Program-made: the position numbers and the translations under genes
Notes under the pieces: generated by a model
Seen by the model: the letters and a program-made list of their open reading frames with translations, nothing else
Databases searched by the model: none
Told to the model about the DNA's origin: nothing
Assembly (NCBI GenBank): GCA_024689165.1
Contig: JAILDS010000228.1
Coordinates: 1 to 5,755, forward strand
Direction: 5' to 3'
From: Clostridia bacterium
GTDB lineage: Bacteria > Bacillota > Clostridia > Oscillospirales > Acutalibacteraceae
Length of the DNA stretch: 5,755 bases
In this document: piece after piece, positions 1 to 5,672 of the stretch
Layout of the letters: every line of letters starts with the position of its first letter
How positions within the stretch are numbered: position 1 is the first letter of the stretch

Positions 1-1380
1 TATGCCCAGGACGCATACGAGCAGGACCGCGGCACACACCGGGACAGGCCTGAAGGCGTCTCGGGAGGGATTGCTGCGGGCGAACGAGCCGCCCCGGCGC
101 CGTTTCTTATCCCGCCGCCGGACGGAGAGCTCTTCGCACAGGCCGAAGATCATCGGCACGGAGGCGATATCCGAAAAAACGAATCCGTAGGAACCCGCGT
201 AGATCATGGACTCGCTGCCCACCGCGACTGTAACGGTGTAGCCCAGCCCGAATATCCAGAGGACGAGAAGCTCCTTTTTCCTGTTTTCGGACAGGATGTA
301 AGCGGCGAGCCCCATGAAAGCCACGGCGAACGGCGGGCTGATGAAGGACAAAAGGTTCGAGTTTTTTACCGATCCGATCACGGTCATCAGCATCATGACC
401 GCGAAGATGGTCAGACCGGCGTACGTCCACATGAGCCGGCGTCTGCCGCGGCCGCGGTCGATTATTATCGCGGCGATGTAAACGGCTGCCGCTCCCGCCG
501 TCCATGAGAAATCGCGCAGCAGGGACTGGGCGTAGTTGCCGTAGCCGACACCGAGGGTATGGACGGAGTACTCGCCGCTCCTGAAAACGTTGAAGAAGTT
601 CGCTAAGAACTCCGAAGGAGTCATCCTCATGAAAAGCCACGCGAAGAAAACGGCGGCGACGGCGGCGATGCCGGCAGTGATGAGCGCGAAGGGTTTCAGC
701 GCCAGCGCCGGATGAGGGCGTTTTCTCAGCGCCGCCGACACAACGACGGCGGCGAACCAGAACACATAAACGATAACGAATGGCGGCTCCGCCAGGACCG
801 CGCACGCGAAAAAGGCCCCGGCAAAAACGAAATTCGCCGCTCCCGGCTTCTTAGGGGAGAACAGTACGAGCCAGACGGCAAGTATCGCAAAAAGGCTCAG
901 GGTGTAGTAGTCCAGCGACAGCGTGCATTCGGCGGCGAAGAGTTCGAACAGCAGCGTCCCTGTCAGCGCGCACGCAAAGCCGTTTTTTTTCATTCTCAGG
1001 AACACAAGGCAGGAAAAAGCGAGCTGCACAAGGATGAAAAGGGCTCGGAAATAAAGGATGATCCCGTCCGCCGAGCCTGTGAGCCCGACGAACAGCTTCA
1101 CGAACGGGTACTGCAGGAACGCCGATAACTGTGACACGTGCCACTCGTCGATAAACGGGCGCGCTCCGCGGAGGAACCTAAAGGGGAGAATTGGGTAAAA
1201 CGCCTCGTCCGGCGTACCGATGCCGTAAAAACTGTTGAATAACAGCAGGCCGGCCGCAGCAAAAACGACAGCAAGCCCGATAAGAGTTCCCCGCTTACCG
1301 GGTACGAAGTTCATTTTTGTAAACCATGTGCGCCGGGGCGGTTCCTCCGTCCGCGGCGCCAGTGAAAGCTCTTTCGGCAT
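1..1380 (-). CDS. Multi-pass membrane protein, GT-C glycosyltransferase-like, 3' end missing
   Basis: The frame is open for 460 codons from ATG at 1380 down to base 1, so the C-terminus lies outside the window. A basic, proline-rich N-terminus (residues 1-30) precedes a first membrane helix (about 32-50). Next comes a loop with acidic pairs D58-E59 (GTPDEAFY) and D79-E80 (IDEWH), then many hydrophobic helices (about 107-128, 137-152, 160-174, 182-196, 200-217, 228-250, 293-307, 317-336, 344-362, 370-387, 447-460) separated by short basic loops. Acidic residues in the first outer loop after helix 1 are typical of GT-C glycosyltransferases, which use polyprenyl-phosphate sugars (known of the fold); assignment here is by architecture only. 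A basic cluster at 421-430 suggests a cytoplasmic loop. The start follows the radical SAM stop by one base, with AAAAAGG nine bases upstream. The neighbouring polyprenyl-type GT2 genes fit a donor-maker and user pair. It could instead be a polymerase- or flippase-like membrane protein. I am sure of the gene, less so of the function. Confidence 0.8.
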   Translation of the reverse strand, partial: MPKELSLAPRTEEPPRRTWFTKMNFVPGKRGTLIGLAVVFAAAGLLLFNSFYGIGTPDEAFYPILPFRFLRGARPFIDEWHVSQLSAFLQYPFVKLFVGLTGSADGIILYFRALFILVQLAFSCLVFLRMKKNGFACALTGTLLFELFAAECTLSLDYYTLSLFAILAVWLVLFSPKKPGAANFVFAGAFFACAVLAEPPFVIVYVFWFAAVVVSAALRKRPHPALALKPFALITAGIAAVAAVFFAWLFMRMTPSEFLANFFNVFRSGEYSVHTLGVGYGNYAQSLLRDFSWTAGAAAVYIAAIIIDRGRGRRRLMWTYAGLTIFAVMMLMTVIGSVKNSNLLSFISPPFAVAFMGLAAYILSENRKKELLVLWIFGLGYTVTVAVGSESMIYAGSYGFVFSDIASVPMIFGLCEELSVRRRDKKRRRGGSFARSNPSRDAFRPVPVCAAVLLVCVLGI

Positions 1381-1381
1381 A

Positions 1382-2857
1382 CTAATCGACCTTTTTCAGG
1401 GCATATTTTTCCCTGATCTTCGGGAACATGTGGGAATAATAGAATACGTACAAAAACTCATAGGCCGCAGCGAACCCGTTGACCAGAAAACTCAGAGCGC
1501 CCTTCATGGAAATGGTCCTCAGGGAGCTGGCTATTGTCTGCCGGGCGAACTCGAAGGGCTTGCCGCCGCTTATCGCCGTTTTGTTCGTAAAGCTCTTCCA
1601 GTGGAACCAGCAGCGAATGACCTTCAGGTCGGTATCCGGCACGCGGGAGTAATTGGTGCCGAGGCTCTCCGTCGCGACGACCGAGAAAAGATCCTCGAGT
1701 CTCCGTGGGAGGCTGTACCTGCCCTCTCTGACGAGCTGATCGTAAAACTCCGTGCCGGGCAGGGGAGTAAAGTGGAAGATGGGCGTCAGCCCGAGGGGCA
1801 GGTCGTTTATCATCGCGGCGGTATCGCGCAGCTGCTCGACCGTCTCGTCGGGGAAGCCGACGATGAAAGACGCCATCGTCGTGAACCCCATGCCGTTGAG
1901 CAGCTCCACGGTCGGTTTTATCAGGTCGTACTTTATGTTCTTATGGATGCGGGCTTGCATCTCCCGCGACCCGCTCTCGATGCCGAAGAATATCCAGCGG
2001 CAGCCCGCGTCGTACATCAGGGAGTATATCTTCTCGTCGAACAGCCCCACCCGCAGGTCTACGCCCCAGTGAAAATCCAGCTTCGCATCCTTGAGCGCTT
2101 CGCAGAAACGGATGACCTCGGAACGGCTAACGCGCCAGACCTCGTCGGAAAAATAGACCGCGTCCAGCCCGTGATTGTCTATAAGGTACTTTATCTCGGA
2201 GATTATCTGCGCGTCGGAACGGTTCCTGTGGATGCTTTTGTGATAGGTAACGTTGGGGCAGAAGGCACAGCGCCCGGGACAGCCCTTGGACGAGTAGAGG
2301 TACATCATCCTCTGATAGCCGAGGTATCGCTGCATATACTTGCCGACGTCCACCAGCGACCAGTCCGTGTCCGGGAATGCCGTCAGGTCCGAAAAAGGCC
2401 TCGCGGGGTTTCTGACGACGGAGCCATCCTTTTTATACGCCGTGCCGGGGACGTCAAGGATGTCCCTCCCCGAGGCGAGGCGGTCGGCAAGCTCCAGCCA
2501 CGTTTCCTCCCCTTCGCCGAAGGACACGAGATCGACGTAATCGTTATCTATGACCAGTTCGGTCTGCATTGTGGGGAGCTGGCCGCCCCACACCACCGTC
2601 AGCCCGCGATTTTTGAGCTGTTTCGAAACGTTTATCGCATCTTTCAGACCCCTTGAGGACATTACAGAGATACCGACTATGTCCGGGCGGCACTGTTCCA
2701 GCACGCGCGGGAGCTTGATCTTTTCGACGCACCGGTCGTACAGGCGGACCTCATGGCCGTGATACTTCAGGTACGAGCCGATGGATAGAAGCCCCAGCGG
2801 AGTGGACATCGTCCGGTCGTAGAATCCGACTGAGGGGTTTACCAGCAGGATATTCAT
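1382..2857 (-). CDS. B12-binding-domain radical SAM protein
   Basis: This is a 491-residue protein of the BchE/HpnJ-like radical SAM group. Residues 1-130 look like a Rossmann-type cobalamin-binding domain: a start of MNILLVNPS, the strand DIVGIS (59-64), WGGQLPT (90-96) and GEGEET (114-119), all typical of this group. The radical SAM core has its 4Fe-4S triad in CPGRCAFC (C193, C197, C200), followed by family segments FFGIESGS (290-297), IVGFPDET (332-339) and PLPGTEFYD (365-373). The C-terminal 100 residues are partly hydrophobic and have no second cysteine cluster, so there is no SPASM-like domain. A DxHxxG cobalamin-ligand motif is not visible; residues 41-46 read DRCVEK. Known members methylate or rearrange unactivated carbons or make ring closures; the substrate here is unknown, and a sugar, polyprenyl lipid or glycan acceptor is inferred from context. 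ATG at 2857 overlaps the aminotransferase stop as ATGA, with a weak GGAAG six bases upstream. The enzyme should be cytosolic and oxygen-sensitive. Confidence 0.92.
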   Translation of the reverse strand: MNILLVNPSVGFYDRTMSTPLGLLSIGSYLKYHGHEVRLYDRCVEKIKLPRVLEQCRPDIVGISVMSSRGLKDAINVSKQLKNRGLTVVWGGQLPTMQTELVIDNDYVDLVSFGEGEETWLELADRLASGRDILDVPGTAYKKDGSVVRNPARPFSDLTAFPDTDWSLVDVGKYMQRYLGYQRMMYLYSSKGCPGRCAFCPNVTYHKSIHRNRSDAQIISEIKYLIDNHGLDAVYFSDEVWRVSRSEVIRFCEALKDAKLDFHWGVDLRVGLFDEKIYSLMYDAGCRWIFFGIESGSREMQARIHKNIKYDLIKPTVELLNGMGFTTMASFIVGFPDETVEQLRDTAAMINDLPLGLTPIFHFTPLPGTEFYDQLVREGRYSLPRRLEDLFSVVATESLGTNYSRVPDTDLKVIRCWFHWKSFTNKTAISGGKPFEFARQTIASSLRTISMKGALSFLVNGFAAAYEFLYVFYYSHMFPKIREKYALKKVD

Positions 2858-3972
2858 CTCGGGCTTCCGCCCACGGAATTCGACTGAAAATCGTTGAGCG
2901 CGCCTATGACATAGTCGATCTGCCCGTCGGTCATGCCGCAGAAGATCGGCAGTGACAGTATTCTAGTATGCAGCGTCGAGGAAAACGCGTTGAGTTCCGC
3001 CTGTCCGCCTCTCGCCGGATAGATCTCCGACAGCCACGGCGGATTTTCATAGTGGACCATCGTTTCTATACCGAGCCCGGCGAGGTATCGCCTCAGCTCG
3101 TCGCGGCGGGAGCACATGACGACGAACTGGTGGTAGGTATGGTTCGACAGGGGCGACGTTCCGGGAAGCGCGATATATGGATTCGAGACGCCGCGAAGAT
3201 ATTTTTCTGCGATGGTGCGCCGTTCGTCCAGCAGCCGTGCGGAGTGCGAAAGCTTGACCGAGAGCAGCGCGGCCTGTAGCTCGTCCATCCTCGAGTTGAC
3301 GCCCTCGGAAACATATTCGCCGCCACTCATGCCGTAGCTCTTGAAGACGCGCAGTTTTTCGAAAAGCCCGTCTCCGTCTACGCAGACGCAGCCCGCGTCG
3401 CCGAAAGCGCCGAGGTTCTTCGTCGGGTAAAACGAATAACAGGCGGCGTCGCCGAAGGAACCTACGGGTCTGCCCTCGAAGGTCGTCCCGAACGCCTGGG
3501 CACAGTCTTCTATCACGAAAAGCCCGTGTTTTCCGGCGAAGTTGCAGATCGCATCCATGTCGGCGGAATGGCCGTAGAGGTGGACGGCGACGATCCCCTT
3601 CGTTCTCGGCGTGAGCCTTTTTTCAAGCCCGGCGGGGTCGAGGCAGAAGTACCGGTCCGCGTCGGAGGGAACGGAAACCGCCCCGCAGTTCCTGACCGCC
3701 AGAAAATCGGCGACGAAGGTGTTGCAGGGGACTATGACCTCGTCCCCGGCGCCGACGCCGAGACATTTCAGCGCGATGAAAAGCGCGTCCGTACCGTTGT
3801 TCACGGCACAGCAGCGCTTTTTTCCGGTACGGCCGGCAAAGTCCTGCTCAAAGCGGGAGACCTCGCTCCCGTTGACGTACATCCCGCCGGAAAGCACCTT
3901 CTCGGCGGCTGAAATATATTCATCCCGGAACAGGGCGAACTCGGCGTCGAGGCGTCGGAAGGGGACATTCAT
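2854..3972 (-). CDS. DegT/DnrJ/EryC1/StrS-family PLP sugar aminotransferase
   Basis: At 372 residues this is the normal length for the family, which transfers an amino group, usually from glutamate, to a keto sugar nucleotide in the cytosol. Visible family signatures are SGGMYVNGSEVSRFE (28-42), NNGTDAL (58-64, phosphate-binding turn), GDEVIVP (76-82), HLYGHSADM (131-139), IEDCAQAFG (154-162, with D156 for the PLP ring nitrogen and Q159), and SFYPTKNLGAFGDAG (180-194, with K185 as the Schiff-base lysine). NSRMDELQAALL is the usual C-terminal substrate-side motif. HYENPPW near the end sits where 3-keto-6-deoxyhexose aminotransferases such as FdtB and QdtB have HYPxPPH. A 3-amino sugar product is therefore possible but not proven. 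Cysteine content is high (C54, C55, C70, C83, C96, C110, C143, C157, C178). The start is fixed by GAGGG seven bases upstream, inside the end of the preceding glycosyltransferase gene, whose stop it overlaps as ATGA. It also overlaps the radical SAM start, so coupled translation is likely. Confidence 0.94.
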   Translation of the reverse strand: MNVPFRRLDAEFALFRDEYISAAEKVLSGGMYVNGSEVSRFEQDFAGRTGKKRCCAVNNGTDALFIALKCLGVGAGDEVIVPCNTFVADFLAVRNCGAVSVPSDADRYFCLDPAGLEKRLTPRTKGIVAVHLYGHSADMDAICNFAGKHGLFVIEDCAQAFGTTFEGRPVGSFGDAACYSFYPTKNLGAFGDAGCVCVDGDGLFEKLRVFKSYGMSGGEYVSEGVNSRMDELQAALLSVKLSHSARLLDERRTIAEKYLRGVSNPYIALPGTSPLSNHTYHQFVVMCSRRDELRRYLAGLGIETMVHYENPPWLSEIYPARGGQAELNAFSSTLHTRILSLPIFCGMTDGQIDYVIGALNDFQSNSVGGSPR

Positions 3973-4775
3973 TTTTTCACCCTCTTTGTTTTTTCGCGCC
4001 GGTTTATCCCCACAGCAAAAAGAGCGCAGGATACGGCAGAGCCGAGAGCCACAGCCTCAAAAAATGCTGTGTACTCCTTCATCGCGGACACGGCGAGCCT
4101 GATAAGCTTTGCGTAATTGTAGCTAGAGTTCCCCGCGACGCGGGCTTTGCGAGCGTAATAGACGTTGCCCTGCGGGAGATCGAGCAGCGCTACCTCCGCC
4201 GGAAGGAACAAGATTTTTTTGTCCGTGCCGAGAAGTAGACTGACAGCGTTTTTGGTCATAAGCCTAAACTCCGAAGAGTGCGGGACGATCTTCGACCCAA
4301 AGGCACGCATAAGGAAGTAAAAGCTCCCGGCGCAGAAACGGTAAAAAGGCTCGTCCGAGTCTCTGGCGGGGCGGCAGCCGTGAACTATCTCAGCACCGCC
4401 GGCGCGCAGCTCGAGCATCTCGTCAATTGCTTCTATATCGTCCTGAAGGTCGCAGTCGATGGTGACGATGACGTCCGCTTTTTCCACGGCCGCCTTCATG
4501 CCCGCTATCAGCGCCCGTATCTCGCCTGAGTTTTCCGGGAGCCAGAGGGTCACGATCCTGTCGGGCGCGCCGCGGCGAAAGCTCTCCATCACTTCCCAGG
4601 TAGCGTCCGCGGAGCCGTCGTCCACGAACAGGACGCGGCTGTCGCCGGATACCTTCCCGCAGGAGATGAGGCGGTCAAGCTTGTCAATGAAAACGGGGAC
4701 GCTTTCGGGCAGGGTCTCCTCTTCATTGTAGCACGAGGAGACTATGTACAGCGTCTCGGGCATGATACCTTTCAT
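3969..4775 (-). CDS. GtrB/DPM1-like family-2 glycosyltransferase, downstream paralogue
   Basis: This 268-residue GT-A fold enzyme resembles polyprenyl-phosphate glycosyltransferases (GtrB, ArnC, DPM1), which move a sugar from a nucleotide to polyprenyl phosphate at the inner membrane face. Motifs run in order: IVSSCYNEEE (11-20), VDDGS (51-55), NSGE (82-85), DCDLQDD (107-113, metal-binding and catalytic acids; the usual form is DADLQDP), SSEFRLM (167-173), and ARKARVAGNSSYNYAKLIRLA (208-228, split by G215), the conserved basic segment ahead of the membrane region. One hydrophobic stretch (about 241-258) follows, then a very basic tail (RREKTKRVKK). GtrB-type enzymes usually continue with a second membrane helix and are roughly 40-60 residues longer, so the C-terminus is short. 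Its upstream neighbour is a close paralogue. ATG at 4775 has AAGG seven bases upstream. An ATG at codon 5 (4763) has AAAGG only four bases away and is a possible alternative. The stop overlaps the aminotransferase start (ATGA). The sugar is unknown. Confidence 0.92.
   Translation of the reverse strand: MKGIMPETLYIVSSCYNEEETLPESVPVFIDKLDRLISCGKVSGDSRVLFVDDGSADATWEVMESFRRGAPDRIVTLWLPENSGEIRALIAGMKAAVEKADVIVTIDCDLQDDIEAIDEMLELRAGGAEIVHGCRPARDSDEPFYRFCAGSFYFLMRAFGSKIVPHSSEFRLMTKNAVSLLLGTDKKILFLPAEVALLDLPQGNVYYARKARVAGNSSYNYAKLIRLAVSAMKEYTAFFEAVALGSAVSCALFAVGINRREKTKRVKK
3980..3984 (-). promoter_or_regulatory. Ribosome binding site of the aminotransferase, inside the preceding gene
   Basis: GAGGG lies seven bases before ATG 3972 within the last codons of the downstream glycosyltransferase. 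It is the best Shine-Dalgarno match in the window. Together with the ATGA overlap it supports termination-reinitiation coupling. Confidence 0.6.
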
Positions 4776-4832
4776 AACACAACCTTATAATAAATCGTCG
4801 GTCCAGTCAATAGTTCCGTTGTTCCGGTGGCG
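4776..4832 (-). other. Short spacer between the two glycosyltransferase genes
   Basis: This 57-base gap is the longest non-coding stretch here. Its half nearest the downstream gene (4776-4809) is copied flank with the ribosome site. Its other half (4810-4832) has no hairpin with a T tract that would act as a terminator, so read-through from the upstream gene is expected. Confidence 0.6.
4783..4786 (-). promoter_or_regulatory. Ribosome binding site of the downstream glycosyltransferase
   Basis: AAGG followed by TTGTGTT (seven bases) and ATG at 4775. It sits in the same relative place as the AAGG before the paralogue and in matching flanking sequence, so it was probably copied with the gene. 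Confidence 0.6.
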
Positions 4833-5642
4833 TCAGCCTTTATCCGCCCGGCCCCGTTTTTCGCACCTGTCAAGCAAAACCGCCACAAGAACACCTGATA
4901 CGGCGGTAACGAGCCCAACGGTCTCAAAAAAAAACGTATATTCCTTCATCGCGGAGGCGGCGAGCCTGATGAGCTTTACGTAATTATAGCTCGATTTTCC
5001 CGCGACGCGGGCTTTGCGCGCGTAATAGACTTTGCCCTGCGGGAGATCGAGCAATGGTATCTCGGCGTGGAGGAAAAGGTTCTTTTTGTCTGCGGCAAGG
5101 AGCTGAACGACGGCGTTTTTTGTCATGAGCCTGAACTCCGATGAGTGCGGAATGATCTTAGACCCGAAGGCGCGCATAAGGAAGTAAAAGCTTCCGGCGC
5201 AGAAGCGGTAAAAAGGCCTGTCCGAGTCTCTGGAGGGTCGGCAGCCGAAAACTATCTCGTCGCCGCCGACACGCAGCTCGAGCATCTCGTCGATCGCTTC
5301 TATATCGTCCTGAAGGTCGCAGTCTATGGTGACGATGACGTCCGCTTTTGCCGCCGCCGCCTTCATGCCCGCCAGAAAGGCGCGGAACTCGCCGGAATTA
5401 TATTTGAGAAAGAGCGTTTCGACTCTGTCCGGGTACTCCTCCCGAATACGTTTCATTGTCTCGCGGGTCGCATCAGTAGAGCCGTCGTCTACGAGCAGCA
5501 CGCGGCTTTCGGGGGAGATCCTTTCGGAGCAAATGAGCCTGTCCAGCGTGCTTACGAAAACGGGCGCGCTTTTCGGCAGCATCTCCTCCTCATTGTAGCA
5601 GGGAGAGACGATGTACAAAGTTTCGGTCCTGTTGTTTTCCAT
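4833..5642 (-). CDS. GtrB/DPM1-like family-2 glycosyltransferase, upstream paralogue
   Basis: This 269-residue enzyme is of the same type as the next gene and about three-quarters identical to it over residues 7-259 without a gap. It shares IVSPCYNEEE (11-20), VDDGS (51-55), DCDLQDD (107-113), SSEFRLM (167-173) and the ARKARVAGKSSYNY segment. Residues 99-124, 143-163 and 165-178 are identical in both. Differences cluster at 21-47, 56-92 and 179-196. A single hydrophobic segment (about 241-257) is followed by a charged tail (DRCEKRGRADKG), so it too lacks the second membrane helix usual in GtrB. I chose ATG at 5642 because AAGG lies eight bases upstream and because this start puts every motif at the same residue number as in the paralogue. 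GTG 5651 and ATG 5648 are in frame but overlap or crowd that ribosome site. A nine-base T run in the coding strand (4926-4934) lies just before the membrane segment. The likely role is loading a sugar on polyprenyl phosphate; the sugar is unknown. Confidence 0.91.
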   Translation of the reverse strand: MENNRTETLYIVSPCYNEEEMLPKSAPVFVSTLDRLICSERISPESRVLLVDDGSTDATRETMKRIREEYPDRVETLFLKYNSGEFRAFLAGMKAAAAKADVIVTIDCDLQDDIEAIDEMLELRVGGDEIVFGCRPSRDSDRPFYRFCAGSFYFLMRAFGSKIIPHSSEFRLMTKNAVVQLLAADKKNLFLHAEIPLLDLPQGKVYYARKARVAGKSSYNYVKLIRLAASAMKEYTFFFETVGLVTAVSGVLVAVLLDRCEKRGRADKG

Positions 5643-5650
5643 GATCATCA

Positions 5651-5654
5651 CCTT
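5651..5654 (-). promoter_or_regulatory. Ribosome binding site that decides the start of the upstream glycosyltransferase
   Basis: The coding strand reads TTAAGG, then TGATGATC, then ATG at 5642, giving AAGG with an eight-base spacer. The in-frame GTG (5651) uses a base of this site and ATG (5648) is only two bases away, so neither is likely to be the main start. Confidence 0.65.
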
Positions 5655-5672
5655 AAAAAATCATCGGTCGGG

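Larger units (their letters stand above)
3969..4809 (-). repeat. Tandem gene duplication, unit 2 (downstream copy)
   Basis: This is the second copy of the 867-base unit. Identity is high and continuous through the central coding part and low at both gene ends. The two copies have diverged enough at protein level (about one residue in four) that this is an old duplication, not an assembly artefact. Confidence 0.8.

Noticed and set aside
107..805. Minus-strand frame of 232 codons, very rich in arginine
   Set aside because: It is out of frame with the 460-codon membrane protein that covers the same bases. The arginine- and histidine-rich product is what a shifted GC-rich reading gives.
983..990. 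Eight-base T run on the plus strand inside the membrane protein gene as a phase-variation site
   Set aside because: It encodes an ordinary MKKNG cytoplasmic loop. An eight-base A tract in lysine codons is common and nothing else points to switching.
712..1128. Plus-strand frame of 138 codons, highly charged
   Set aside because: It is antisense to membrane helices of the GT-C-like protein, where hydrophobic codons read backwards become charged ones. It has no motif and no good ribosome site.
1235..2656. Long plus-strand open frame (473 codons) antisense to the radical SAM gene
   Set aside because: Its product has no recognisable motif and mixed charge typical of shadow frames. The minus strand carries a complete radical SAM protein with all family motifs, and GC-rich coding DNA often leaves the antisense frame open.
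3526..4102. Overlapping plus-strand frames opposite the aminotransferase
   Set aside because: Shadows of the aminotransferase and the end of the glycosyltransferase; no family signature.
4784..4810. Possible promoter TTGACT ... TATAAG before the downstream glycosyltransferase
   Set aside because: The spacing is 15 bases, short of the usual 17, and the -10-like box overlaps the ribosome site, so transcription would start about at the ATG. The sequence is better explained as copied flank, and the matching region of the other copy lacks these boxes.
4776..4832. Frameshifted second membrane helix of the upstream glycosyltransferase hidden in the spacer
   Set aside because: The 57 bases do not encode a hydrophobic helix of adequate length, and the downstream paralogue stops at the equivalent place, so the short end is genuine.
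5649..5651. GTG start for the upstream glycosyltransferase, giving 272 residues
   Set aside because: It would overlap the only good ribosome site. ATG at 5642 has correct spacing and aligns exactly with the paralogue's numbering.
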